Shown: positions 10,881 through 23,567 of the stretch, piece after piece
Numbering within the stretch: position 1 is the stretch's first letter
How the letters are laid out: each line of letters opens with the position of its first letter
Assembly (NCBI GenBank): GCA_003290165.1
Contig: QNQO01005790.1
Span: forward strand, 124,001 to 188,000
DNA: 64,000 nucleotides
Reading direction: 5' to 3'
Source of the DNA: Berberis thunbergii
Taxonomy: Eukaryota; Streptophyta; Magnoliopsida; Ranunculales; Berberidaceae
The notes under the pieces: generated by a model
The model's database searches: none
What the model saw: the letters and a program-made list of their open reading frames with translations, nothing else
Told to the model about the DNA's origin: nothing
Program-made: the position numbers and the translations under genes

Positions 10881-11393
10881 GTGCAGAAGCTCGTCCTCAA
10901 CATCTCCGTCGGCAAGAGCAAAGATCGTCTCACCAAGGTATGTATACTAAGTCTGTCTCTCTCTTACCCCCTAAACCCCATTGCACATCTTTTCCTCCTA
11001 AACCCCCATCGTTTTTCACTGATTTTTATTTTATTTTTATTTGTAGGTGCTAGAGTTGTTGAGTGGACAAACCCCAATTTTCTCCAAAGGTATGTATCTA
11101 ACAAACAAAAAGGGTTTTTCTCTTTTATGTTTTTTGTTCATTTTGATTTTACATTGATTTGGTTGATGGGGTTTTTTACCCTTTGATTTTTTATTTTATT
11201 TTTGTTAACAATTTTTTTTTTCAGAATTGGGTGTAATGAGAAGATTTATTGCTATGTCACCGTCGAGGTGACAAGGGATGCAACTTCTTGAGAGTGGATT
11301 GAAGGTGAAGGAGTACGACCTGTTGAGGAAGAACTTCAGTAAGACTGGATGCTTTGGTTTAGGTATCCAAGCGCACATCGATCTTGGCAAGTA
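10881..11393 (+). pseudogene. RPL11: Captured fragment of ribosomal protein L11 (uL5) gene
   Basis: Three exon-like blocks match cytosolic 60S ribosomal protein L11. Block 10881-10937 encodes VQKLVLNISVGKSKDRLTK and ends at a GTATGT donor. Block 11047-11089 encodes VLELLSGQTPIFSK and is bounded by TTGTAG and GTATGT. Block 11225 to about 11393 begins IGCNEKIYCYVTV and, after frame changes near 11262 and 11275, continues [20 protein letters not shown] and [17 protein letters not shown]. The normal ATG is missing (an in-frame TAG lies just upstream), a short internal part is absent and two single-base losses break the frame. It has kept introns, so it was taken from genomic DNA rather than mRNA. 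L11 binds 5S rRNA in the large subunit; this copy cannot make it. Confidence 0.85.
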
Positions 11394-13985
11394 ATTTATT
11401 ATGCCTTTTATTTTTTATTCATTCAATTATTCAATACTATCTTCTATGGTGATTGTTTTACAAAACCCCATTCAATTATTTAATATTGTCTTCTATGGTG
11501 ATTTTTTTTATAAAACCCCCCTGTTTAAATTCAGAGCCAATCTAAATGAACAAATGTTGAAACATTTGTCCTCCCTAGTTGTTACAATCTGAAGAGAGTT
11601 GTGACAATCAAGACATTATTAGTGATGTCTTAAGAGAGTTGTGTCAAATTGATGGTTTAGGCGTTTACAATCTGAAGAGAGTTGTGACAAATTGATGGTT
11701 TTAGGTGTTCAGTTTCTTGTTAGGGTTTCAAATTTGTAAGTTAGGAAACAATGTAGAAACTATGGATGATTCTTGATTTAGCATTGTTGACGTGCTCTTC
11801 TGAACTCATAGTTCTTGGCGTTTTTACCTGATTATTGCATTCAACACAAATTGAATGTTCAGTGCGGCATTGTTTCAGTTGATTTTTTTTTGTTGAATCA
11901 GGTGAACTTGTCATTGTTTCAAAATTTTGGTTTGGCTTAGGTTTTTTTGTTCAAATTCGCTTCTCGTTAGGGTTTTGGAATTGTAAAGTCAGGTAGCAAT
12001 GTAGAAACTTTGAACATTTCTGATTCAGCATTGTTGAATTGTTCATTTTGAATTGATAGTGTTTTAGGGAGCTTTTACATGATTATTGATTTAGAAATAT
12101 TTTGCATATGAATTATGAAGGTGTGTTTAATGTTTCTCTTAGCGATCTTTGATTTCGTGAATTATTGTCAATCTTCAGAGATGTAGCTTGAATTACATTT
12201 TGCAGGCGAAAGAGGGCAGGGCTTAGTAATATTAGATGGTCTAAGAAGGTGAGTATATTTGTAGCTGTAATTTACTATTTTGTTTCTTAGTTTATGTATT
12301 TGACTATTTGGTATCGTTTTGTTTCTAACAAAGAACTATTGTTGGTGGAATGGTACGTTCATGTTTTTTGCAGACTTGCAGTGGCAGAATAATTACAATG
12401 GGATGCCATTGTTGTTGTTGGCAGTTGGGATCTATGTTTAGAAATTAACGAGGAGATCAAGGTACTTCAAATTTAATGTTGGGATCTCCCTTACAGCTTA
12501 TTCACTTAAAATTTAATGTTCTACTCCCCCCCCCCCCCAAAAAAAAAAACTGAATAATGCGCCAATGGTAGTCTGGTTGGATGTTTAAGATTGTGGTGGT
12601 TTAACCCCACATCTTTGGTTCTATACCCACCGACAGCACACTTGCCTTAAAAAAACAATTGAATAATGCCAAAGTCGTGACCTGCAAGATGTGTTTTTAA
12701 CATATTGGTATATGTGTCTTCTTATGGTCCAAGTGGTGAGAATCACAAGAGTCGGAGATCAACGAGTGTGTCATTTTAATGCTGGTCACTGTTGAGGTTG
12801 AAATCATTGTGAATATTTATTTATTTTAGAGTCTCATTCAGGAGTTTGATCAAGTGTTGGTTTTATCTCTTTCACACTAACATTACAAGTTAGTGATGAG
12901 TATTGATGAATAATCAAATAGGCACCTTATATGTTCCATTTAATTGGATAGAGGAAATCATGAGTTATCTTTGGCTATTACAAAAATTTTAGAGGTAAGA
13001 TATAGTTATCTTCTTGAAGGTTATTTCTCGAACTAACTTGTTATAACTAATGTTGCTATGTACTTAGCTTTCAATTATTTACATATTTATGATGGGATAG
13101 TTGATGCATGTATGGCTTATGCATTGAGGAATGGGCCCTCAAGTGCTTTTGAAGAAAATTCTTAGCCACAATCTTATACACATCCTATAAAACTAATAGG
13201 CTTAAAATTGAACAATTTTTAATCTAAAATACACTCCTTAGACTGTAATTTCTAGTGATACATTCCAGATCAGCTTGTGCTTGTTCAACTATTTTCCACC
13301 TTGCTTCGTTTTGTTTTGGAAAAATTCTAGGATGCCTTGGCTGAAATGTTTGGCAACCCTATAAAATATAAATGACTTGAATTGAGCCACGTGATCAATT
13401 GAAGCCCTGTAGTGTGCCTTTATTATTTAATCATGCTATCTGTTCAGTGACAACGTTTCAATATTTAGGGGCTTGTCTAACTTGTGGTTGAAATTGGTTT
13501 ATCTTTTTGAATATTTCGTGGTAATTGATGGTTGTGTATAATATTTAGGTTTCTTTGGTGTTAATGGTATGCACATTTGGAAAGGGGCGGATGTCAGCGA
13601 TGCTTAGGCTTTTGGGCAATGGAAATTACCATGAACTAAGTACATGTATTGTTAGCTACAACATTAGAATGCCATAAAATTTAATGTTTTGATATGGATG
13701 TGATGTGAATCTAATATGCTATTGTCTGCTTAGATACTTTTAAATTTCAATCTTTCCTTTCCAATATTATTGGTCAAATTCATGACTAAGGGCCCTTTTT
13801 TTGTGTGTGTGCGTGTCTGAAAACTTTCGCAAAATGTAGATGATGTTGGTTTTTAGACACATCCAATATTATACTCACAAGCAATGGCACTACAAAGTCA
13901 TTGCGGCTTTCGGTAAGTTAGTGATGGAGTTTTAGCATTGACATGGGATTGAGTGCCACCACATTCATCATTCAGACTTGGTGGT
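11394..13985. other. AT-rich CACTA interior; possible unidentified exon scraps
   Basis: No clear gene. Two short stretches with splice-like borders (12205-12250 after TTTGCAG, encoding GERGQGLVILDGLR; and 12380-12460 ending at GTACTT, with LQWDAIVVVGSWDLCLEIN in one frame) may be decayed exons of an unknown gene. A C-run joined to an A-run sits at 12526-12550. Direct repetition of GTTGTGACAA-type phrases occurs at 11590-11700. Confidence 0.35.
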
Positions 13986-13989
13986 AAAT

Positions 13990-14950
13990 TAGGAGTCCAT
14001 TATACATGTTCCTAAACATGGTAGAAAGGCGAATGGCGAACCATTTTCAGGGAGTTCTAGTACATGGTCTAAGGAGTGATTTCTCAAGGGCTGAGATAAG
14101 TAATAGATTTGCAGAAAGAAAGAGGAGCAACTCAGATTCTCATTTTATGGGGTTGTCAAGAGATAGGATACCACAAATAGGATCCGAGTCTCTTGAAAAC
14201 TTGCACCTGATGAAGGTATTGTGAAAATCTTCTCCATTTTTGTTGTTCTCTTAACTCTTCTTTTGTGGGACAGTTGACTATCATCACGTCTTTGGCCTTT
14301 CCTTACATGGTTTTGTTGCCGTATTGGGATTCAAATGCTCCGAAGCGGTGCTGGTGGTGCTGGGGGAGAAAGACTTAGAAAGTCTAATGATGAAGAATTA
14401 TCATTTGGCATGCAACCACCAAAGTTAGCTTCCGCTTCGCATTTCCCATTGCAGTCTTCTCTTTGTCACAAGCCTGATTCTATTTCCTCCAAGTGGGAGT
14501 CTGTTATGATGAATTCTGGGTCATCAATGCAGTACCCTCCACGCCTGGCTCATTTTGCTAAATATGTTGAGAAGGTCTCTTCAAACAAATACAAGGATAG
14601 CAATGCTAGTGTTTCAGTGATTTCTTAGCCTGCTGCTGATGAAGGCTCTAGTACAAGAATCAAAGGGTCTGGAATCTTGAGTGGTGTGAATGCCAGCAGT
14701 GGAGCATCTGAAAGAAACTCATCGGCAGTGCTAACCCCGAATCTTCTACTCCACCTAGGTAATGTCTCATTTTAATTCTTTCCTATTGTGTACCAAATAG
14801 TTCTTTTTCCTGGTTCAGAAGAGTCGTTGCTCACTATCCTATTCTTATGGTGTTCAGTCGACATGGTTCGGCTACTGCTAGTCGACAGATGACAATAATT
14901 TTTGCTGGCCAGGCTCATGTTTTTTATGAAGTCCACCCAAATAAGGTCAG
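13990..14950 (+). pseudogene. TIFY8: Captured fragment of TIFY8-like gene
   Basis: Exon-like blocks on the + strand resemble plant TIFY8. Block 14006-14218 has SDFSRAEISNRFAERKRSNS then PQIGSESLENLHLMK. Block 14335-14757 has MLRSGAGGAGGERLRKSNDE, ELSFGMQPPKLASASHF, FAKYVEKVSSNKYKDSNASV, then an in-frame TAG before ADEGSSTRIKGSGIL. Block 14850-14945 carries the TIFY domain as ATASRQMTIIFAGQAHVF then YEVHPNK before a GTCAG junction. The family motif TIF[F/Y]xG is degraded to TIIFAG. The C-terminal half is not seen. In-frame stops and a missing acceptor before 14335 argue it is dead. TIFY8 is a nuclear regulator related to JAZ/PPD proteins. It follows the RPL11 fragment in the same orientation. 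Confidence 0.8.
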
Positions 14951-15757
14951 ATTTACACTTGCTAATGTTATGTTATTGTTTATTGCAAGTAAGTTATTGC
15001 TTACGCTAGTCATGTTGATAAACTTATGATGCATTATATTAAAGTAATCAAGTGCTTCAGGGGACTCATTATGTGTGTTTTGTGCTCAGCTTCGCAGCCT
15101 AGGGAAGTCCCTACAGAGAATTACAATGAGTTCGAACTACAAAAAGACCTTCATATAATTGGGTTTTTTTATCACCACTCAACTCATTGAGTGGTTACTT
15201 ACCACAAGGTACACCTGCAGGATCATCCTTGGAGGCTCCACAGTTATAGGAGTTGAAAGACTCCATCTGTTTACATATGCAGGATCAAGTAAGCCTCTCT
15301 AACTAAATTAATATGTGGTGAATGCATGTTTGCATGTATCCCTACCTTAGTGATCCTGATTGGGTTTAGCTCATTTGTTGAAGCTAACAGGCAAAGGGAA
15401 ATAATGTTTTCAAATCAAAACATGGTGCATGATCCTATGACAATTGCTCTATTTGCAAAAACTAATCTATGTGTTCAACCACCTTATTGTGAAAGCTACA
15501 TCAAAAGAAGATGTTCATGAACCAATCAATCAAGTTCCATGTAAACTTTTGAAATTGAGGTTCCGTTTTGACTTGTCCACTTGGCAGCTTTTGTAGTAGT
15601 GGTCATAACGAAGGGCACTAATTCTAGTTATGGGACTATCTTTTATGTGATTCATGACAACATTATTATTTATGTTTTTTTTAAATAACGTTGTAGTTGT
15701 TCTATATCGCCAGGTTAAGTTGTTGTTCGAGGATAGTTGAAATTAAAGAAATCTGGT

Positions 15758-16559
15758 ATGACATTTGAAGAGCTTTAGAAACCACACTCTAATGGTTTTC
15801 AGTCTGTGCATCGAATGACCAATGGAGAGAAGAAGGTCGGGTGAGCAAACAAGAACAGGTAAGTTTCTTCCTTGTAATTCTATTACTCTCCTCAAGTCCT
15901 CATCTTTCTACCAATACTTGATCATGCAAATCTATGGTGAAGGCCAATGGAGATCAGCGGCAAGAAGCCTATTGGCAGGTATAGGGAAGTCATCCAAGCA
16001 CCTAAAAAGGTAAGCATGTTTTGGTGTGCAAGCTTCTTGTTGAATATTCCAGGACTAACTTGGATTTGTGGTCTTCTAAAACAATGATTGATTGGATTCC
16101 TCGTGATTTGTGAAACATATAATTGAAAAAAAAATATATTGAAAGATCATACACGAATGACTCCTTGTTGAGGTTTATAAATGGTCTCCTTGTTCATGAC
16201 TTACTATATTTATTAACTTAGCATCCTATTCTGGATGGGTTTGTTTATCATCTCCTTTTGTTTCTAAGCTCATGTATGCTACTATGCTAGCCCAAAAACC
16301 CGGACTTGATGCCAACTACTATAGTAAAAGAAATCCATTGAAACTACTTAAGTAAGAGTGAGATAACAATTTGATTATGGGTTGCATTTGCAAATCAATT
16401 TTGTTTTTCAGCACATCTACATTCTGAAAATCCTTAACAAATTATTTATTTTGATGATATGATTGTTTGTTTACTGGTTTATTGTTTTATTTCTATTAAT
16501 TTTCAGGTGATTCGTGACCCACGATTTGAATCTTTATGTGGGACTCTTGATCCTGATGG
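15758..16559 (+). pseudogene. RRP36: Captured fragment of RRP36 (rRNA processing protein 36) gene
   Basis: Three exons with splice signals match the DUF947/RRP36 family. About 15758-15858 encodes MTFEEL (stop) KPHSNGFQSVHR then NGEKKVG (stop) ANKNR, ending at GTAAGT. About 15941-16009 encodes PMEISGKKPIGRYREVIQAP KK, ending at GTAAGC. Block 16507-16559 encodes VIRDPRFESLCGTLDPDG between TTTCAG and GTGAGC. The family's most conserved block spans exactly these exons. Two in-frame stops in the first exon disable it, while the other two remain clean. RRP36 acts in early pre-rRNA cleavage in the nucleolus. The N- and C-terminal coding parts are absent. Confidence 0.85.
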
Positions 16560-16619
16560 GTGAGCCTCTTTCTGTCTCTTTCTATTAATTTGGTTTCTTG
16601 AAATACTTTACCTAACTTA

Positions 16620-17270
16620 TAGTTTTCTTGACAATGTTTTAAAAGCGATTGAGGCGTACGCCTTGAGGCGCGAGTCGAGGTGGGGTGCACAAAAATCGCC
16701 CCAATGTGTACGAGTTGAGTTGCTATTTTAAGGTAATCGCCTTTATGTTCCGACTCGTATGCCTCGAGGCGTACGCCTTGAAGCGTAACGAGGTGCGCGC
16801 TTTTGTAATTCGAGATCATCTTATCTGATTCAGATCTTTAAACAAATCCAACGGCTGACAGACATTATCATTTCATTTGCAAAAACCTAATCAATTTCGG
16901 TTCCTCATTTCATTTGCAGACAGAGAAGAGGGGACTAATGGAAGAACTGAAGAAGAAGAGAAGAAGAAGAGTAGATTGAACCAGGAGGAACCACCGATCC
17001 ACCGATCGAACTAGGAACTACGGTCGATTGAAGTCGTTTATCATCTGCGATTTGCACTTTGGACTGGATATATGGTATACTTCTTCTTATAGTTCTTCAG
17101 TTCTTACTTCTTCGGTTCTTCTTCTTGACATTTTATGCACTTCAGTTCTTCAGTTCTTCTTCTTCTTGACATTCTTCTTCTGTTCTTGCTTGAGTTGCTT
17201 CTTCAGTTCTTGCTTCTTCTTTGGCACTTTGAACATAATTATGCCATTTTATGTTATAATTGCATAAAAT
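16620..17270. repeat. Repeat-rich block with GGCGTACGCC motifs and TTCTTC microsatellite
   Basis: 16640-16800 has several inverted GAGGCGTACGCCTTGA(G/A)GCG copies, forming an imperfect inverted repeat. 16920-16990 is GAAGAAGAG-rich, and 17075-17225 is a degenerate TTCTTCAGTTCTTC repeat. The look is of a small inserted element, but its ends could not be fixed. Confidence 0.4.
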
Positions 17271-18476
17271 GGTTAATGGTTAGCTGTTAAAAAAAGTCAT
17301 GGGTGATTTGCCTTCTTGTGTTGATCCCAAACTTGGAAGTGAAATGGATTCAACAATGCAATTTACATGTAGAATAGTTAATCAGGAATGTGAATGACAT
17401 GGTTGTGGGGTCAGGCTCGCACAAGCATATCTTACACTTAGTTAAGAGTATAGATAATGCATCGTTGCCTTTGGTTTCTGATTTCAATGAGGTTTTGTTT
17501 GGTCCACGTATCTTCCTGTCTGATCGATACTCGTAGAATGGCCAGATAAGAATCCCTGATCAATGTTGGTAGTCAAATTCCCAAATTAGGAATGGTAGAT
17601 GAAAAAATGTGGGCTGATTAGTCTGCTCTGCTGCTGCATGGCACATGATCAGTCTGTTTGTGAGAAGAGAGTAACAATTATCTCAGGGAAAGGATTCAAA
17701 TTCTACTGCTCTGACCACAATAGAAGCCACCTACCTAGGGCCAAAAATTAGAAAACAGAGGATCCCTTTGTCAGACCCAAACTCTTCTGTAGAGTAAAAA
17801 GACAAAAATTGAGTTTTCATTTTCACAACCAACTATTATCAGTTGCTCCAAGTACCTGCTTGGGAATTTGGATTGGAAGCAACTATCAGACTCAATTTTC
17901 TCACAGGATACCTGATACCTCAGTACCATTATATTGTTGTTGTTAGTGATTGCTCATTGGAATTGCCATGCATGTGATGCATTTTTTTTTCTGATCAGGG
18001 ATTATGCATTAGACAATTTTGTACTATATATATTTTGTTTTTCCTGTTAAACTTTAGGTCTCTTCTTCTTCTTTTGAATTTTAATCAGTATTTAATTAAT
18101 GATTCATCATTTAAGATGTGCATAAGCTAAATTTCTCTATTTCTCTATTTTAGTAACATATGCTAAATTTCATGAAACAACTGAGTGTACTATGAGTCTA
18201 TGAATACTACAAGTCTACAATCTGCAAAATCATGTGAAGCGGTACCTATTGCCAGGCAAATGAACTCTTCCCTGCTTATCTTTACTCCTCCTTCTTGTTT
18301 GTAACTTGCCAAACAGGTTTTCAGATTTAGAACTCAACTCTAATGGTGTTTTTCAGACGATAGTCCATTGCACAACTCTCGTCGCCTTGTAAGCAAACAT
18401 CAATTATGCAGCCTAGAAGATGAAGATGACTGACATCAACTTAAGAATGGTAATATGTTTTTTCTTCATTTCCAAT
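17271..18476. other. Outer CACTA interior up to the inner insertion, no gene seen
   Basis: AT-rich, no ORF above 60 codons and no recognised exon. The inner CACTA target AAT ends at 18476. Confidence 0.5.
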
Positions 18477-18970
18477 CACTACACCAAAAATCCCCATTAG
18501 CAACGGTTTTAAACCGTGGGGGTAACCCATTGTCACGGCTAAGAGCCGTGGGCTACAGAGGCGTCGCGAAATTCCTTTTAACGGCTATAAACCGTTGCTA
18601 AACATTTTAGCAACGGTTTTATGCTTGAGGAGGTGTGGTGATTTTCAGCATTTAGCCACGATTTGCAAGAACAATAGCAACGGTTTGTAGCCGTGGCTAA
18701 AGTAGCTACGGTTTTAAGCCGTGATAATGCATGGACAATAGCAACGGTTTTAAACCGTGGCTAACAAAGTAGCAATGGTTTTAAGCCGTGGCTAACTCTG
18801 GCCACGGTTTTAAGCCATGGCTAAACAGTGAGAAATAAGCCGTGGCAAACGTCATAGCAACGGTTTTTAGCCGTGTCAAATCATGGCCACGGTTTTAAGC
18901 CATGGCAACTGATGAAGAAATACCACGATTTGCAGCCATTGCAAGAGGCGACCACGGTTGTAAGCTGTTG
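18477..18970 (+). repeat. Inner CACTA left TIR and subterminal palindromic repeat array
   Basis: After the TIR, about 15 degenerate copies of a roughly 19-bp near-palindrome (AACGGTTTTAAACCGTGGC and variants) are spaced every 25-45 bp with GC(T/C)AA linkers. They are the likely binding sites of the element-encoded DNA-binding protein. Confidence 0.85.
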
Positions 18971-18989
18971 GCAGTTAAAACAAAATTCA

Positions 18990-19726
18990 AAAAAAAATAT
19001 GGTTTGTTGTGAAAATAATATAATACAAAAAATTTGCTGCTGCTGCAGAATTGGAACAATCCAATTTCAAACTGATAATGCAATCACAGAGAATACTGGA
19101 AGATGATATTGCAGTTTCAGCATTAATCAAGCATTATCAAGAGAATCACCGAAAGGGAAGACAAAGAATTCACAGGAAGGAAAGATTTATTTGATTGGAA
19201 TGTAAAGGTTACAATGGTCTGATTGACTAGAATGTATTAGGCACAATTCGAGATTGCCAATCTCCTACACTTGTACAATGTCTTTACAAAAATGAATCAA
19301 TGATTTCTGTTATAGACTCCCCTACTTATATCAGTTCCTAAAAGTTCCTAGTGCCTTTATAATTCTCCATAAAGCACAAGACAGCACTGCATTGATATAG
19401 CAACAATGCCACAACAGTTTTGTGTAACCATCCAGACTTGCTAACAGATAACCCCCCAGATTTCCAAGTTTGCTAACCACTTGCAGACTTGCTAACAGAC
19501 CTGCTAACCAACCATAATGTAAATACAGCATGAGTATACCTGCAAGAAATGCATCAAGCTCTTCAGCTGGCACATCAAACACAGCACCTTCCAATCAGCT
19601 GTAAGATAAATTTTAACCCTGCACAAGCCACACCTCAAGTTAATACTCTTATTTTGCTTATTTCACTTGTGAAAAAAATAAGTTTTAACTATCTTTTTAG
19701 CATTTTATTCACTAAATTCTAACAAA
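18990..19726 (-). repeat. Possible solo LTR (copia-like), low confidence
   Basis: On the minus strand a TGTTAGAATTTAGTGA start at 19726 is preceded by a purine-rich GAAGTGGAGACG tract. The sequence then has the look of a copia LTR with a (C/T)-rich tail near 19200. The far end near 19080 is not clear and no target duplication was found. An 87-codon reverse ORF at 19331-19594 is probably incidental. Confidence 0.3.
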
Positions 19727-20188
19727 CAAATGAGGTTTACGTCTCCACTTCATGAAAGGTTTCACCTCAATTCCCGATTACGATTTTTTAAACCTTGATT
19801 CTAACATAGACTCCATTGAGATGTCCAATGCCACTTGTCAGTGAAAGGGAAGCACATTTTTTTAAAAATACAGGTAAGAGATAATAGCCAGCTTTTGAAT
19901 CATATGACTTGAGATGCTCATCTAATCCTATTGTTCTCTCCAGCTACTTTTCACCTAAAAGGGATGTTCAAGAAATTCAATCCTATAACTAATATTTATT
20001 CTGTTCGCACTTGTTATGGTGAGTTTACTCATGATGTGAACAATACAATTGTAGAACATGAGAAACTTTTCCCTAGGGACATATTATAAAAATTAAAAAG
20101 GCACACGACATACAACCATTCTTTCAGGTGTTTCTTAAGCAGATACAAAGAGGCACATAAAGATCAAACAAATTTAGAATTTGCTTAC

Positions 20189-20296
20189 TTCGTACTCTTC
20201 AAATTCGTAGTCCTCAATCATGACTATGCTAGGTTGGCCACTTGGAGGTGGGCGAAGCAAACCCTGTGCCTCTTCCCATGTCAGTCTCAGCGCCAG
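20189..20296 (-). pseudogene. Captured exon resembling VAL/HSI2-type B3 repressor genes
   Basis: A 36-codon minus-strand exon bounded by ATTAG and GTAAGC encodes [20 protein letters not shown] then [16 protein letters not shown]. The WEEAQ..LRPPPS..PS...[10 protein letters not shown] pattern resembles the segment just before the CW zinc finger in plant VAL (HSI2) transcriptional repressors. The frame is open and both splice borders are intact. No B3 or CW domain was found nearby. The identification is from memory of the family and should be treated as tentative. Confidence 0.5.
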
Positions 20297-23066
20297 CTAA
20301 TGTTCCCATCAACTGAGTGCAAATGGTCCGACATGGCACTTAGGTGAGGATCTGAACTTCTCTTCAGGGGCTGAAAAAATGAAAAGTTACATAGTAATTA
20401 ATTATTGTTGTCATGCTATGATTGATAACAGAAACTATGCCAATTTCCTAATTGTGTCTTACTAGCAAGTGGCAAGAGTAGAAATGTTTGCCTGCAAAGT
20501 TACACAATTTGATCCTTTTCAAAACCCCATAACAAGTTTTCCTTCAAGATCTAGCCTGTTGAATGTCACTGCAAAAAATATCATTTAGAACCAGGAAAAG
20601 AAATGAAAAGCCAGCAAAATTACAATGCATAACTTCCATAAAACAATAATAACATGATTCACATTTAGCAATGCAGAAACTGCAAGGAAAATTAAATGTC
20701 TTTCAGAAACAGAGGCTCTCTTTCAAACTTGGAAGTGAGGGTGCAAAAATGCTACCTGAGATGCAGAGCATGTCTTTCAGCAGTAAAGCTGAGTGATATA
20801 TTTCCAGGTTACTTGCATGCTCGCATCCATTCAATGCTGGAACGTTGTCCGACACAGTTGGAAGATACATCATTGATCAAATTATAATGAAGTGTATACG
20901 ATAATAAGCATGTGAAGAGCTAGATGGGATTGCATTTATGTTAAGATATTTTTTGGTTATTAGTTTTTCATTTTTATTCAGGTGAGACTGCAAGGAAGTT
21001 TTATTAGTGGAAAAGGAGGAAGGCTGACAGTGAGTCTATGATATGAGCCTTGAGCTGAGATTGTATCTAAACTATATATGAGATTTCATTCAAGTTCCTT
21101 GTTTTCGTTATGACTACCATTGTCTTTCTCCATGTAAGTGGTCAGAACATAAACAGAGAGTTAAAGCTTCCTCAATTGATTGATAAACCACTAGAACACA
21201 TTGATTCACATCACATGGTTTTGCACGACTTCTTTCATGGTTTTGCATGACTCCTTCCAGTAACATTTTATTTATTTTATTTTATTTTTTGCATACTGAC
21301 AACACAAGCAACTTATCAATGGTGGCTCTCGAGCACAAATCCTCTCAATGAATTTCTCAAATGAACGAGTTCACAAAGCACTCAATAACCCTCATTTTCT
21401 CGCTCATAAACCCTTCATTCTAACCACCTTTGATATTAGAGAGAATTAAAAAAGTCCGAAAACTGATTTTGAAAACCTGAAACGGCAAAATTGAATTCCT
21501 GACTATCATTAGGCTCTGTTTCTGACAGTGCCAGCAAATCTCCCAAATCCCTATTTGGAAGTTTGAACTGCCCAACTATCCCCTCAGATATGGCAAAATC
21601 CAATTGCCCAAATTTCCCAATCTGTTCCGAGTTCTGACACCCAAGTCATATTTATCATTTGAGACTCAATTGTAAAAAAAACCCGAGTTCCAAACATAAC
21701 AGTATCTTGAAACAAACTAAAAGGGATTTTCAGGCATTTATCATTCAAAACTTATTGCAACCTGCCCCCATTAGGTCGGAAATGGCATATTCTACCACAA
21801 GTTTGCTGATAGCAATAGCCCCAGTTACATCAAATCACAACTCAAATGATCCAAAACATAATTTAAGACGTGCCTTCAATGACTTGGTGGTTTATTGATT
21901 AAAGAGTACTCAGAACTAATTGGTCAATATAAACATATTTTTCACTGCCCTTCTAAAGTAATATATGTTGTATTGAAAGTGATTAACCAAGCCAACAAGC
22001 AACTAAGACTAGTTAACCACAAATACGTATTTTCGAATAAACGATAAGTAATTAACAGCAGTCTTTAAGAGTGTATAAAGAAACATTATTAAATGTAAGA
22101 GCATGAACATGGTGGTCTCTAGAACCATATAAGGAGTTCATACATCTAATAATCAAGTTTCCAAAACAATGAAAAAACTAAATATAACTACAAAAAAAAA
22201 AGTAAACAATAGAAGATTTTGGGACTTACTGCAAGGGACGATCTGTTGATGATGTGAGGTACGCATTGCTGCTGCTGCTGCGAGGGAATCATTGTTGTTG
22301 CTGCGAGGGACGAACTGTTGCTCTGCGAGGGACGCACTGATGCGAGCTTGCTGCTGGTCACAAACCAAAGTGCGCTTTGTTTCATTGCAGAGTACCCACT
22401 GTCCTGGCAGTTATGATCTGCGAATTTTTGAAAATCAGTTACAGTAAAATCAGACATTCATATTGGTTTGGTAACATTTGAAAAATTCAAGAACCATGTT
22501 ATTCTAATCAATGTTGGTGTAGACATTAGTTTGGTTAGTCAGATTTGTAATCTGATTGTGAAATGAAATTGCATATTATGTACAGTTGAATCAACTAACA
22601 AATGAATGAATGATGAAAGATCTTGAACAAAAGGGTAACCCCAAATAGGCCTAGCTACCTATCAAAGAATTTTCTTGATTCTCTTCAATCAAACAACAAC
22701 CCATCAAAGAATTTTCTTAAGAGCTCTATGATAGCTTGATTTTGGAGGCTTTTTTTTACAAGATCACAGCTTTTACCTATTCTCTTCTCATCTTTAGGAG
22801 GAAAGAATAGTACAAATATAATTGGATTCAACGATCAAGGGAAACATAATGTGTATTGGAAATGGTAAAACATGCATGCATATGGAGAACCGGTCTGGAC
22901 TAAGTGAGAAGAGTTATGCAGATGAAAATTAGGAAAATGTATAATACTACACAGAGAAATATGCATATTCTAGAGCAAATGAATAATTAGCTTTTATCAA
23001 GATGCAACAAACCAAACACCAATATTAGATTAGCATAAAACTAGTCCAAGAAGATGACTGTCTTAC
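20297..23066. other. Inner CACTA interior, no recognised gene
   Basis: AT-rich sequence. Short ORFs at 20696-20887, 21659-21898 and 22153-22457 have no recognisable domain. A CTGCTGCTG/CGAGGGACGA repeat lies at 22230-22350 and explains the Gln/Ser-rich reverse ORFs there. Confidence 0.4.
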
Positions 23067-23425
23067 CTTCAATAATTCATCCTTACCAGAACCTTGCAGC
23101 ACTTGGACTTTCCTTCTTGTTCTCTCTTGCAAAAGAGGCTTCACAATCTGTCATGGTTCACATGTTATACCAACAGAATGCCATGCGGAACTTGGATGTA
23201 TATGATTGGCAACAAAATATATGTTACTTGACAACTTGTCCAGAGCAACTGGATGTTCTAAAAGTGTCCAGAAACTCAAACAATGATACTAGGAAACTAA
23301 ATTTCAAGAATAGCAGTGCTAACCTTCCAACATGATGAAAATATGTATGGGACGTTTACAATGTAGTATGTATCTATTTTTTCTGGATAGTTCAGGTCAT
23401 CAACAGTAGATATGGCAGTCAATAA
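23067..23425 (-). pseudogene. Captured SEC14/CRAL-TRIO domain gene fragment, two intact exons
   Basis: Two minus-strand exons join in phase. 23425-23324 (34 codons) encodes LLTAISTVDDLNYPEKIDTY then YIVNVPYIFSSCWK, after TGCAG and before GTTAGC. 23147-23067 (27 codons) encodes IVKPLLQERTRRKVQVLQGS then GKDELLK, between ACAG and GTAAGA. Together they form the ...YPE...YYIVN.PYIF..CW..VKPLL...T..K.QVL block of the CRAL-TRIO lipid-binding fold found in Sec14-like phosphatidylinositol transfer proteins. No stop or frameshift occurs in either exon. The rest of the gene (N-terminal CRAL-TRIO part, downstream exons) was not found, so it is a fragment. The clean frames suggest a recent capture or ongoing constraint. 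Confidence 0.8.
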
Positions 23426-23567
23426 CTGCATTAGCACAGAGACAAGCTATTAAACACAAATTCAAATAGACAATTTGTAAAAGGAAGAGGATGATATCAT
23501 CAAATATCAAAATAGATCACGACATTATAACATACCTAACATATGATCAAAATTCAAATATAAAAGA

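Noticed and set aside
18490..18970. Regularly spaced short repeats suggesting a CRISPR-like array
   Set aside because: The units are degenerate palindromes next to a CACTA terminus with a mirrored array at the other end; this is a eukaryotic transposon feature.
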